Shown: positions 1 to 11,364 of the stretch, in pieces
Layout of the letters: every line of letters begins with the position of its first letter
Position numbering within the stretch: position 1 is the stretch's first letter
Notes under the pieces: model-generated
What the model saw: the letters and a program-made list of their open reading frames with translations, nothing else
Told to the model about the DNA's origin: nothing
Databases searched by the model: none
Made by a program: the position numbers and the translations under genes
Assembly: GCA_038373865.1 (NCBI GenBank)
Contig: JAXGGA010003073.1
Coordinates: 1-64,000, forward strand
Source of the DNA: Uloborus plumipes
Lineage: Eukaryota > Arthropoda > Arachnida > Araneae > Uloboridae
Reading direction: 5' to 3'
DNA: 64,000 bases

Positions 1-1047
1 GTGAAATTCTCAGTGAGCAATAAAAGTCGGTAGTTTTCGAAAGTATCGGATATTGTGATGTTGAAAAACTTCAATAAATTTTCCGATTTGGGAACTTGAA
101 GATAAATGAGCGCTCAGAAGCTCAGTTTAGTCGAAATTGAGCAGACTATAAATGCAATGAATGGAATTGCGCATCAGGAAATCTTTTCAAACGAACGATC
201 TTTATTTATTTCGTAAAAAACGTCATTTTTATTTCGTCATTGTTACTGTATGAAAAATAATATCTATCAATTTGCACATTTCTACCTTCCTTTGAGTAGA
301 AAGTATTTCGCGTCTCACTTTGAAGAATTCGTTTGAGTTGCACAGAGTGTCCGAATCAAACATACCTAATTTGAACACTTGATTTTTGAAAAAGTTTACT
401 CGGTACGAGGGTGGTATTTGCAAAATTTGACAGCTGAATTCTCAATGTGTACCAGCAGTTTATAATTTTTTGTCTCGTCTGATGTGCTTGCACTTTTTGC
501 GAAAGAACAACAAAAGGAAAAATAGCGCTTGCATAAAAGAAGACGCAAACTGTTCTCGGGTATGCATTGCAGAACACAAATTGGGAATGGCAGTGCAAAG
601 AATGTTTAGGACAGTTTTTAAGAGATGTGCACCTCAAGATAACATTTTAGAACATTCTTTGCACTGTTATTACGGGTTTGTGTGCTGAGTTGCATAACGG
701 AGAACAGCACTTGTCTTCTCTTATGGAGACGCATTTTTTCATTTTTCCCCAGGGTCAGCACAGGGACATCAGATAGCACAAAAAAAAAAAAAAAAAAAAT
801 GCAGGAAAACATATCAAATGCAGCTGCCAAATTTTGCCAACATCACCCTCGTGGCGCTTAAACTTTTTTTTTTTTAATCGACTGTTAAAATCGGGTAGGT
901 AGGTTTGATTAAGATTCCCGGTATTTTTTAAATGCTTATACTATCTGGGGGGATGGTGGGACAAGCTTTTTAATCGGTGTCAAAAGCAAAACTGAATTTT
1001 TGCACTTTTAAGTTTAATGTAAATAAAGCGAATTAACAAACTTCAAA
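1..1047. other. Non-genic AT-rich stretch
   Basis: I see no supported gene here. Open frames are short and lack recognisable domains. A 20-base A run lies at about 780-799 and a T run near 866-875. The remainder looks like unique intergenic or intronic DNA. Confidence 0.5.
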
Positions 1048-1055
1048 GCTGAACT

Positions 1056-1200
1056 CAGGCCCTTCATTTAGGGGGGTCACTTGCCGCCCCCTGACTCTTG
1101 AAAATTAATGTATTTTCATATAAGTGGGCGTGATTTTGTGGGGAAAATTACATTGAGTACCCTTTGCCCCCCTCTGGAAAAGTTTGAAATGTCGGGCCTG
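1056..1200. mobile_element. hAT-type MITE, 145 bp
   Basis: The ends form an imperfect terminal inverted repeat: CAGGCCCTTCATTT on the left, and the reverse complement of the right end reads CAGGCCCGACATTT. The 8-bp sequence GCTGAACT lies directly on both sides (1048-1055 and 1201-1208). An 8-bp duplication with a CAGGS-type terminus is the hallmark of the hAT superfamily. There is no coding capacity, so it must have moved using a transposase made elsewhere. A partial relative lies near 17.86-17.92 kb in the opposite orientation. Confidence 0.85.
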
Positions 1201-1208
1201 GCTGAACT

Positions 1209-2404
1209 TCAGCAAGCATAGAATTGTACATAATGGACTTTTGAAAACGAACTTTGAAAATAATCTGGGTTTTCGAGTTTTTCCTCCATTCAAGCCATCA
1301 AATTGAGAGCATTTTGTTTCACCATGTAGTCGTTAATAAACAAAATCAAAGTTCAAATCAAAAATACGAGGAACCCTAGGAGTAGCAAGTTCCAGGTGGC
1401 AACTTTTAAAGGGTGATGAACTTACTATTACTTCTTCGTTATTATTATTATTATTTTTTTTTTTTAAATCATTGATACTTGATCTAGAACTTGATGGACA
1501 AGAGGCTACGACGGTCATTTCGAGATCTGCTCCTGCGCGAAAAAAAGTGTAGTATAACATGGGTCTCCTGGTTAAGAAATCTAAGGGTTGGTAAGTTTGA
1601 AATTTGGCCGTTGCGCTTATGCGAAATGTAGCTGCTCAGTTATTTGCAATTTTATTTGAAATTCAAGAAGTACAAGTTAATATTGATATTTTACTCAGTA
1701 TTCAACGCATAATAAGTTCCACATGTTTCGTTGCATTTTTTTTTTTTTTTACAAATAATTTCAAAAATACAGAAGTAACGACAGCAAGCCTCGTTCTAAT
1801 CCACCCCCCCCCCTTCCGGAAAGTACCATTTACTAATTCCCGAAACATGGGGAAAACTCCCCACAAAAAGCACCACCTTAGCTAATTGTTTCATTTCAAT
1901 CAGTTTAATAGCCAGGAGAAGGCCAACAGCGATAGCAACGCCAAAGTGGTAACCTTGCGACAGGAAGACGACTCGATCTGATCCCGAAGCAGCGGGTTTT
2001 GGAACAATGCTTCTGAACCGGTCGCCAGGACTTGCATTTTTTCTTCCGTTTTATTTTTTTCGGGATTCTTTTCTTATGGGCTGCTCTCCCTCCCCGTTTT
2101 CTCTCAATCTGCCGTCTAGAGGAGGTCAGCGAGGCTGCCTGACTACTCCACTCCACCGTGTTGCGTCATCAAGGGGGGACGGTTCGAGCGAAACCAAAAT
2201 ACCGACCTCGAACGCGGTCGGGGAGGGGGAGGCACGTGCCTCCATTTCTCCTGCTTCGTGCAGCACGTGGTTCATTATGGGCCCCTTTTCGCGGTATGCA
2301 CTTCTCGGGCTCATGACGATGATCCGTCATTTCTTCAAATGAAGTAAGGCGAAACCACAATGCTCAATTCATCTACATACTATCACTATCTGAAAAAGGG
2401 TTGT
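1209..2404. other. Non-genic stretch
   Basis: No gene supported. A TTA-rich microsatellite lies near 1438-1460. A GC-richer patch at about 1905-2330 has short open frames in several phases but no domain or splice structure that I can recognise. Confidence 0.4.
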
Positions 2405-2645
2405 TCGAAAATGATGTTATACTTTTCCCGCTATTTTTGACCCTCTCCCATGTCACAAAGTGTGACACTTCAGCTACTGCTCCCCTTGACACATGTCACG
2501 CACGCTATTTTTCACAAACATATTGTCAAAAAAGTCATGTCACCTTTCTATTTACCTCCTCCCACTCCCCTGTCATGAACTCACAATTTCAAGAACCCCC
2601 CCCCCCCTTCTCTTTCTCACTGTGACATTATTTGTGGATGACCCC
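2405..2645 (-). repeat. Dispersed repeat fragment
   Basis: Read on the minus strand this begins with a CATCCACAAATAATGTCAC-type end. Similar CGTCCATAAATG or TGTCCATAAATG ends occur on the plus strand near 6060 and 8650. Several TGTCAC/GTGACA words recur inside. It is probably a fragment of a non-autonomous DNA transposon family; no target duplication was found. Confidence 0.45.
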
Positions 2646-2696
2646 CAACCAAATTGAGCTTTAAACATATAACCGACAGAAAATAACATTAAAAGA

Positions 2697-2714
2697 TCTC
2701 TCTCTCTCTCTCTT
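2697..2714. repeat. (CT)n microsatellite
   Basis: An uninterrupted TC/CT dinucleotide run. Confidence 0.9.
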
Positions 2715-3107
2715 TCATTGGAAGCCATCTTGATTGGCGAAAGTTAAAAGAGCCCGAAGTTAGTTTATCATTTTCAGTGATTCTTAATCGTTTATGATAA
2801 ACAGCTCCCAATAACAACAACAACCAAAATCATTTCGCCTACTGGAGGAAGCGACGTAGAATCAAGTGACTCCGATAGCTTCCCTATATGGAAACGAGTA
2901 TCGGCTGTGTGGGAGCTTTTAACTGGGATGTAGATGTTTTAGGAAGTGCAATTTTTTTTAATCTTTAAACTTGGGGTATTGTTTATGAGAGCTTATCATG
3001 TCTGTCCAGCGAGAGGATTTAGAATATCATGCTCAATTCATTTGTCCAGGAGGGATATTTGCACATTATTTCCTGAATTTTACGCTTTGCGTTTTAATTT
3101 TTATATA

Positions 3108-3690
3108 GTACTAGCAGTACCTCTAAAAGTTTTGTTGAAGTTCAAAACAATTTGCGAAATAAATTAAAAAGACATTAAGTTTAGTAACAGGGGATTTTAA
3201 TTACTCAAATTTAATTAATTTTCAACGCTTAGCTCGAAACACAAATTTAAACCACAATATAACTTCAGGGACAAAAGAGTAGCTGATCTGGAAAATGGAC
3301 CTGTGTTTCAGTTTTGCGTAGAGTGAAGCCTTGAAAATTGATTAAATTTGATTAATTAAAAATCTCCTGTTCTAATTAATGGAGGGAAATGTGCTAAAAC
3401 TTTTCTTTTTCAGAAAAAAAAAAAACCTTTCCAACGATATATAATGTTATGGGGCGGGGGAAAGTCCCCCCCCTTAATTATGCCAAATACACCAAAAATG
3501 AGACTAATTAATTAATTTAAAAATAACTAATTCGAAATTTAGAATTCGGTGTTCGAGGTGCAGATTACGGGGATCCGTTCGAATTTTGTGCCAAGTTTCA
3601 GGTCTGTGGGGCTTCTAGCCATCGGTTACAAACATACATACAAACAAACAAACAGAGCCCGTCATCTTTATATATATATATATAGATTTG
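3108..3690 (+). repeat. Interspersed retroposon-like repeat with (TA)n tail
   Basis: The unit begins near CTAGCAGTACC and ends with tandem ACAAACAAACA words followed by a (TA)n tract at about 3670-3684. A second copy of the first half lies on the opposite strand at about 49860-50165; both share the GTAACAGG..ATTTTAATTA and AACTTCAGGGACAAAAGAG blocks. The tail without inverted ends suggests a SINE or truncated non-LTR element, but I cannot assign the family. Confidence 0.5.
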
Positions 3691-3850
3691 AATGCAAGAT
3701 ACCATAATGCATCACAATAGAAAGCTTTACTTTCTTAACAAAAAGAAGGGAAAAAGTAATTCAAAAGCAATAATTTGTACCTGTTGCGGGGGTAACCGAA
3801 CAAGTACACTCACAACGAGTAAAAATCATTATTTTTCAAGTGCTATTAAA

Positions 3851-4100
3851 GGGCTTGCTGCAAAAAGGAGGTAGCTCCATTTTCAATGTCTTCAAAATGT
3901 CTGTATTAAAGCTTATAGCAGAAAATCGCATTCTAAAAGTTTCTTTAAGTTTTATGAATCCTATTGTATAACTGTACTGAGAAGTATACAAGACAATTTT
4001 TTTCAAACATTAAAACAAAAAAGGTGACCTTTATTTAAGTTTTATAGACAGACATTTTGAAGACATTGAAAATGGAGCACCTCCTTTTCGCAGCAAGCCC
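3851..4100. mobile_element. MITE with long inverted ends, 250 bp
   Basis: The left end GGGCTTGCTGCAAAAAGGAG and the reverse complement of the right end GGGCTTGCTGCGAAAAGGAG are near identical, and similarity extends about 58 bp inward. TTAAA (or TTAA plus A) flanks both sides, so the target duplication could be TTAA or 5 bp. There is no coding sequence. The superfamily is uncertain because the flanking AT-rich bases are ambiguous. Confidence 0.8.
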
Positions 4101-4880
4101 TTAAATTTTCAAAAAAAAAAAAAGAGTTGATACTTTATGTTGTGATCTATAATGGTTCCTTATGTTCAAATACGCAAAAATTAAAATCCAAAATTTTAAA
4201 TTCGGAGAAAAATGCTAAATACCGAAGAAATTTCACACCAGAGTTATTTTGCTATAATGTTAATTATTGGGTAAACTTGATACTATGGCGACTGGAGGAT
4301 GCCTTTATTTTCTAAGGATTCCTTTTCAGTTTAATATTCCCTTTATGTTTCATTTTCGCATTATTAAGGATTCCTTAATATTTAATGCATGAGGAAATTG
4401 AAGCACACGAAGAAGTCAAAAGAGTCTGGATACTTTTAAAAATTAACATTTTTCCGGATTGTTCTGCAACTATTGTCATATACAGAGTACGCTTGAATTC
4501 ATACTTTCCGGTTCCATTTGAATCACGCATAAGGAGCAACGATTAATTGAAGTAGCAAGACTTTTTTTTTTTTTTCAAATCCTGAATCGTAAAAAGCAGG
4601 AAGAAGATAAAATTTTCAGTAACTTTTGGATCTAAAAAGGCAAAGTTTTTAAAGAAGCTTTACCATATTCTCAGACACATTTGACAGCTTACGAAAGAAA
4701 CGTGCTGATATTTAAATAAAGCTGTTGAAAATTTGGTAAAATATGCAGTAATGTTTCACTGCTCATACGCGTTAGCAGAACAATTTACTACCCCCCGCCT
4801 CCTAAAGCCTTTGATTTCAACACATACTGCTAATTTCTATGGTATTTGATGCACGAGTACATGGTAGGATTGTTTTGAGT
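4101..4880. other. Non-genic stretch
   Basis: Nothing recognised apart from a T run near 4562-4575. Confidence 0.4.
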
Positions 4881-4884
4881 CCTC

Positions 4885-5196
4885 TTCAAAGAAGGTAAAT
4901 TCTGCTGCGCTGGTTACTGTTGTTTTGTGCCAGCCAATCAGGCAATTTGCGGTGCGCTGCTCCACTTTTCCAACTGCAAAGTAATTTGGTGGGAAGTCAG
5001 GTCAGACTTCCACAGTGCACACGAGCCATAGGGACCAGTTAAAAGGTAGGCAATCATTCACAGCACAACACATTCACACAAAGGGTGGACAAGGACGGGA
5101 CAGAAAAAGTACATCCATGCCAGAGCCGAGATTCGAACCCGAGACCTCTTCATCTGGGAAGGTAATCTGACCACTAGACAAGGTGGTCAGCCACGA
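4885..5196 (-). repeat. tRNA-derived SINE
   Basis: On the minus strand, a region starting near 5196 has a pol III box A-like segment (TTGTCTAGTGGTCAG, about 5168-5182) and, about 30 nt downstream, a good box B (GGGTTCGAATCT, 5129-5140). The T-arm can pair, but the 5' and 3' acceptor strands do not. It is therefore a tRNA-like SINE head rather than a functional tRNA gene. A roughly 240-nt tRNA-unrelated body follows. The distal limit is approximate. Confidence 0.6.
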
Positions 5197-6055
5197 AAAA
5201 AAAAAGCAGGTCGTTTTGCGACGGGCAAAGATCTTGTGTGAAAGAAAAAGGGGAATAAAACAACAACAGAATAAAAACCACTTCAAAATTTTTTTCTGCA
5301 AGCGCTTGACATTGTTAATTGCTATACAAAAACTAGCATTGTTCTTTGCAAAACGATAAGTGTGTTAGAATTAGAATGGCGTGTCTCCACGAACACGATC
5401 AATGCAATTGGCGAATAAATAATAGACAGAATCTCTCTCTGAGCGGTGTAAAAGGGGAACGTAAAAAAGATGACATAACGGACAATTCTCATGTTCAGCG
5501 AACCGGCGAGTTATTCGCCGCACGAGAGAAAGAGAGGGAAACGAATGATTGAATCGTATTAGTCACTCCTTCCCTCCCTTGCGTGGCCATCGGGGGGGGG
5601 GGGGGGTCCATTGATTGCGGCTGCGATCAGATCTTGCGGCTCCAGGATGAATTGGGAGTGAACATTCCGGCCACTCGGGATAAATCGAGGTGATGGGGAC
5701 CTTGATTCTTCCTCTGGAGTACTCATGCAGGCAAGCTCCACAAACTGGACGAGATTGACAATGAGGAGGAGATGATATTATAATCTCATTTTTAATGCAT
5801 ATTTCATATGGCCGTCTCAACATCCATAAAATAAGTTGTCATCTTTGTTGTTAAAGGACTCCTACTATGATTTGACACGAAAAGTGATATTTTTTCTGGT
5901 CATTTTATTTCATAGCTTAGCTAGGTCAAACAATGATGATGCTTTCGTGGAAATAATGTTCAAGAATGGAATAAAGTGGTAAACAGCTTAAAGGGGAGGT
6001 GATTAGAAACTGGAGTGCATTTTAATTGTAACCATTGATGTACGCAGAATACTTA
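5197..6055. other. Non-genic stretch
   Basis: No gene supported. A G homopolymer of about 16-18 bases starts near 5590. The open frames around it are compositional. Confidence 0.4.
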
Positions 6056-6134
6056 GGAGTCGTCCATAAATGTTGCCACACTTTGAGGAGTGGGGGGAGT
6101 TTATAAATTTGTGACAGTTTGTGACAAGGGTGGT

Positions 6135-6348
6135 GGGCCGTGGTAGCCCGATTGATAAGGTGTCGGAATCGTATCTGGTGGGTCCCGGGTTCGATCCTAG
6201 CCGATCAAAGAACCACCGTCGTTTCTAATGGTGGCTGGGCGACGACGTTAAATAAGGGTCGTGGTCACTAAGTCCTCCAAGTGAAACGATACCTCTGGGG
6301 GAACTAGACCAGGGATTTGCTCGGCCTTTTTATTTATCAAAAAAAAAC
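6135..6348 (+). repeat. tRNA-derived SINE with A tail
   Basis: A tRNA-like head has box A (TGGTAGCCCGATTGATAAGG, about 6141-6160) and box B (GGGTTCGATCCT, 6187-6198). It is followed by about 130 nt of unrelated body and an A-rich tail at about 6338-6348. This matches the plan of an arthropod SINE transcribed by RNA polymerase III. No clear flanking duplication was seen, so the 3' limit rests on the A run. Confidence 0.65.
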
Positions 6349-6424
6349 AGAGCGCTCTTCAGGGCTCAATCCCGGTAAAACCACGAGTTGTGGTAGGTAG
6401 GGGAACCCTGGAGTGTGAGAAGTA

Positions 6425-6668
6425 TACTGCCGTGCTAAGCGCAAAAGTGGTGTCTGCAGTCGAGCTCAAACTGAGATATAACTCTTTAAAGTTTTGCGCC
6501 TCCATGTATTTAATTCAGATGAAACTTTTCAGATTTTATCTTAATATTTCCCTTTCTCAAATGACCATATAATTTTGTATCTAGGTAAAATACTTCACTA
6601 AGAGCCACCTGGTGGCGATAACTCAATTTTGTTGAAAAGTGCAGACTTTTGTGCTTAGCACGGCAGTA
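6425..6668. mobile_element. Tc1/mariner-type MITE, 244 bp
   Basis: The left end TACTGCCGTGCTAAGCGCAA and the reverse complement of the right end TACTGCCGTGCTAAGCACAA match over about 24-26 bp with one mismatch. A TA dinucleotide flanks each side (6423-6424, 6669-6670), as expected for Tc1/mariner insertion. No coding sequence. A truncated relative carrying only the left end lies at 22551-22613. Confidence 0.85.
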
Positions 6669-6670
6669 TA

Positions 6671-7983
6671 TTTGACACTATCTTGTCCTTTAGTGAAATC
6701 GGGGAGCTTAATTAACATGAGAGCTCAACTCCTCTTATACGTATTTCTTATGAGAGAATTCTGCCTTGTGTTATGACTCTCCCCCACCTACTAGACATGT
6801 CTGGCTGCGCTCGTATCTCCAACCATAGCTCCATAGCTCCATGATCTCCAGCGCTCAAAGGACTCATTCCATAATGCACCTCCTCGATGAAAACCGAGGA
6901 AAAGGGGTCGCGAGCATCTGCCGCTGCGAGCGAAAGTGACAGATGTAGGTGCAGCCGCCATTGGCAGTGCGTTATACAAAATGCCGGATGATTTCCCTAC
7001 CCCTTTCACTGATTTTTTTTTAAAAATATGTTTCTTTTTTCGTTTATTTCTCTTTATTTTCCTGCTCCGTTTCATTAAATCTTTTTCTGCGAGGTGCAAC
7101 CTTGCATGGATTTTCTTCTTTTAATCCTGAACTTACTGGTGTGAATTAAGATTGAACTTGTGCTGCTGAGGTGTTATCAAACTGTGTTCACGAAAGAGAA
7201 TAATGATCAAATGCGCTTTATTGAATTTCTCCTCAAATGTTAAAATTAACAAAATATTTTTTGAGTGTGGGGTGACCTGCAGAATCTTCGGTTTCAATGC
7301 TATTGTCAATTCTAATTTTGTAATTTTTCACATGCAAGGACTGTCATGTCTGCCCCCCCCCCCCCCCCGAAGTTTTTACTGGTTGCGATAGTGCCTGAAA
7401 TTTAATTAATATTCTCGAAATTGAGCTGCGTAGAAGCAATCTGCAAGAAAAGTCCAAAATTGCAGCTACAACTTGAAGGAATAAAACCCAAAAGAAAAGA
7501 AAAAAAATCCGAGAGGCAATAACAAAGAGAAAGAAGATAATGAAATGCCTTGAAAATTTTTTTGAAACGCGCTCTATTGCTTCTACAGTTACGAAATGAT
7601 ATGGAAGATTGATCTGACGAAGCAAGTTCGGGAATAACGCAAACGCTTTCTCAATGCTTCTGACGTCACGCGGAGTAGTCAAGGTTTTTCACTCTTCATA
7701 TTTCACCACTGCCATTGTTCGAGCCTGGAACGGGGAAAGAAAAGAGATAATATAGATGCAATTTGTATGTAAATAATGGATAGGATGGAGTTGGAAGTTG
7801 AATGTTTCGTCCGAGTGTTTTGGGATGCTTTATCTTTCACCGTTGAGCTAAGTTTGAAGATTTTTCACCTGAAATTATCTTTGTCTTAACAAATTAAAGT
7901 ATCAGCATAATTGGACGCTCAAATAAAACTTTACAGATGCACACGTTTCATGTTGCATGGAACCTCTTTATCAAGCGCAGACA
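6671..7983. other. Non-genic stretch
   Basis: No gene supported. A C run of about 16 bases lies at 7353-7368. Confidence 0.4.
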
Positions 7984-8117
7984 GCTGCACTGCAAAAAAG
8001 GAACAATTGTTTTTACAGTATAATACTGGCAGCCGAGATTTTAATTTAAAACTGCAAAATGCACAGTGATAAACTGTAAAACTAGCAATTTTACAGTTTA
8101 TTACTGTAAAGTTAATA
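7984..8117 (+). repeat. AT-rich dispersed repeat (family with 50166-50327)
   Basis: CACTGCAAAAAA, a TACAGTATAATACT block and repeated ACTGTAAA/TTTACAGT words are shared, in reverse orientation, with 50166-50327. It is probably a degenerate MITE. It abuts the hAT element that begins at 8118. Confidence 0.45.
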
Positions 8118-8294
8118 CAGTAGCGTAAATAGACTTAGGTGCGCCCCACAGAAAGACGTATAAGTGCGCCCTTCAACACCCTCTTAAACTATATCCTATG
8201 CAATTCATAGTGCTTGTTTTTCCTGGTTAGTGCTCTCACCCCTCCCCCCACCCCCCGCGCAGAAGAGGTTGCGTGGGTGTTATTTACGCAACTG
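8118..8294. mobile_element. hAT-type MITE, decayed
   Basis: The left end CAGTAGCGTAAATAGAC pairs with the right end (reverse complement CAGTTGCGTAAATAACAC). The sequence is related to the better preserved copy at 40153-40335. No 8-bp duplication is recognisable, so the flanks have drifted or the end is displaced. Confidence 0.65.
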
Positions 8295-10500
8295 ATTTAT
8301 AAAATCAGTGTCGGCATTTTTTTTTTTTTATAGGCATGTTATTCTCGCTAAAAAGCGTTGTAATCGGCATTGAATAGAGTTGTGTGATTATATTAATGTT
8401 TTCCTAACATTCGATGTTTGACCGGTTTCTGAAACAAACGAATCAATTTATCTGAGAAAAAGCTTTTCTTTGGTTGATTTTTATTCTCCAGTTCAGTTTT
8501 ATGCATTCATAAAGGAGTTTTATGTTTCCTAGAAACATATGTGCAGAATTTTTTTTCCTTTTGTTTCACATATGACTCAACAAGTTAATTGAGAATGTTG
8601 CTTCTAATTTTTTTCGTCGAGAAAACTCGAAACATTTCATGAAGTGGCTGTCCATAAATGGTGTCCCACTTTTTTTTTCTCAACATATTTGATCCTCTCC
8701 CCTATTATTTGAGGGTGTGTAATAAAGAGAAAATAATGTAGAATATTTATAAGTTATTTTAAAATCGGAAGTTTTTGCTTAAACGTCTATCACACATCCC
8801 AACTCAAAAGATCCTATTATTAATGAAGATAAAATTCCGATCTCTATCCAATGTTTTTGCGGTCCATTCATCATAAACTTCCCTTTCACTTGCTTAAACT
8901 ATGCCAGTTATTTGATCTTCATTTGATTATTCCAGTGATATTAATGCTTCAGCTCTTTCAGATAGTGCACGTCGAAAGATCAAAACAAAAAAGATAAGAA
9001 AGAAGAAAAGAAAAAAAAAAATCCCCTTTCTTTGCACAATCTGGTTTGGCCCTTTTGGGTTATCGAATCATGGAAACGGTGCCAAGAATCAAGAGTGGAT
9101 TAAAATAACGTTCCTCTCTGCTGATTTAGAAAGACTTTTACCTTCAATTCTCGCCAAGCATTTCCTCGCCAAGGCAAACCTGAATGCGATGCTGGTTTCG
9201 AAAGGTCGAAAGAATGTGGCGTGAATGGAGCTCAGGTTGCCAAATCCTGTCAAAAGATTTGATAATTTAATTGCATGGTCTTTAGTATACAGAGTTTTAC
9301 GAGATTTGCATTTGAATGTATTAAAGCACTTGAATTACGTTGTTAAATTGACCATTACTGTAGGATTTATCATCATTAGGAGAGAATTATCCCAGAAAAT
9401 TAAAAGTTCTTTTGATTGATCAAATACAAACATTAGGTGTTTGTTATTTATGAATGGAACACAGTTATCATTTTTCTGGGTCTGATTAAGTTAATAGGTA
9501 GATCAGATTGAATAAATAAAATTTTCAAAATTTCACATTTCTAACCTTTGAAATAAACAATTGTATGACATATCTATGCGCATCAATGATCGCACTAAAT
9601 TACGCAAAATAAATTCTTGGACTTTCACCTTAAACTTAAGGGCAATATAGAAAAAATATCTTAAATAACGATTGAATTACTTTAAAAAATACAATTTTGT
9701 TTTCAAAAAAATGCAAACTTCGGATTTACTAGAAACTTCTTTTTTTCACACAGAAAATGTATGAGGTTATGGATGACAAGACATCCAACAACCAATCTTC
9801 AAATTATTTTAAGTCGTGTTAAAGTTTTCATGCGTCCCATGAATTTTATATTAATTTAGTACTTTCCAGTATTTGATTTTCATCAGAAATTTTCTCAAAG
9901 TCAACTATTATGGTTAGTTTTTTCACTTTTAAAATGTTTCTAATATTAAATTTGACACATACTCTGTAATAAACAGTAACTGACACTAATCACCACATAT
10001 GTTGAACAGCAAAAAATGTCAAGGCTGTGAAAAGTATTTTGTTGCAAAATTTACCAATTTTTGAGGACTGTAATTTCTTTTCCCCAAGCCTGCAGTAGAC
10101 TTTTGGATGCTCTATTTTTCTCCTGCAATAGTTATGTATTTAGTTGTCTCGTAATTCATAATTTTTGTTTCCATTATTAATGTCCTGACGGAACAAACAC
10201 GCTGCTAAGAATAAGTACTATATTTGCAGTCGCATTATTGCATAGGAAATTCAGTTTTATGGAATTGCCAGAAAAAGTTTTGAGCGAAATAATATTTTAT
10301 GATTGTAGTTGATGATACGACACAAGAAAAAGAAAAGGAAAAAAAAAACCTAGATTTGTTGGGATTAGTTGTCATTTCTCCTCCAGGAGATAAATATTTA
10401 TTTCCTTTGCTTTTGTAGTTTCCACTGAATTTACTTTAAATTATTTTTTCGGTCTTTCACTTTCTTAATTTACGTTTATGCAAGTTCAATAACTTTTTAA
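8295..10500. other. Non-genic AT-rich stretch
   Basis: No gene supported. A short TGTCCATAAATG-type repeat fragment is present near 8650-8710; otherwise I see nothing. Confidence 0.4.
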
Positions 10501-10507
10501 TAGGGGG

Positions 10508-10920
10508 AATGTCCTATTATGGTTTCTTTCTTTTTTCTTTCCTGTTTACTTTTGTCTTTCGTCTTGCATTATTTTTTTCATTTCCTCTCCTTTTCTTTCT
10601 TCTTTCTTTTCTTTCCTCTTTCTTTTCTTTCCTGTTTACTTTTATGTCTTGTATATTTTTTTCCATTTCCTCTCTTTTTCTTTCTTCTTTCTTTTCTTTC
10701 CTGTTTACTTTTATGTCTTTCGTCTTGCATATATTTTTTCATTTCCTCTCCTTCTTTTCGTTTCCTCTATGATTTTTTTTTTTTGCTTTTTTGGAGTGAA
10801 CTATTGTCTCTTAATTTTTCTTTCTTTAAATTATTTCTTTCCTTTCTTTTCCCTCCTCTTTTTCTTTACTTCTTCCTTCTATATTTATTTTTTTTCTTTT
10901 TACTTTCCCTTTCTTTTCCT
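10508..10920. repeat. Pyrimidine-rich tandem repeat
   Basis: A C/T-dominated tract. The block CCTGTTTACTTTTRTGTC followed by a CATTTCCTCTC block recurs at about 10541, 10631 and 10700, giving units of about 90 and 70 bp. CTTTC-rich simple sequence follows to about 10920. The long Phe/Leu/Ser-rich open frames here result from composition and are not genes. Confidence 0.8.
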
Positions 10921-11356
10921 TTATCATGCGACTTGCGTTATACTTCTTTTTTATCTCACAATAAAGAGGAAAATAGTGCCATAAGATATATATTGTAAAG
11001 AAAATTTTTTCGACACTTTAAAATTAATGAAATTCTGCACAGGAAAAAATTGTTAGATCGGAAATAGATAAAATTACAAAGAAAAAATATTTGAATGTCA
11101 AGGTGTCAATACATTTTGCGCAAGAAACAACGCGTGCCTACTAAGTCTAACATTTTTTCGCGAGACCTCCGTTGAATCTGCGCACGCGCCAAGTCTCTTC
11201 TGACTTTCTCGAAATAGGGGGAAAATGTAACGAGGAAGTAGCAAGCGAACAAAAGCTGAAGGCATCGGGAAGTGCGCATCCTAAATCTCGCCTTTTTTAA
11301 AATGGAAGCGTTCGTGGCTGCCAGGCGCACAATACGCAGACACTAAAATAATGTTC
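10921..11356. other. Non-genic stretch
   Basis: Nothing recognised. Confidence 0.35.
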
Positions 11357-11364
11357 ATCTAGAT

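Noticed and set aside
5113..5195. Functional tRNA gene on the minus strand
   Set aside because: Box A and box B are present but the acceptor stem cannot form, so a SINE is more likely.
10509..10998. Long Phe/Leu/Ser-rich open frames
   Set aside because: They lie in a C/T-rich tandem repeat and are explained by composition.
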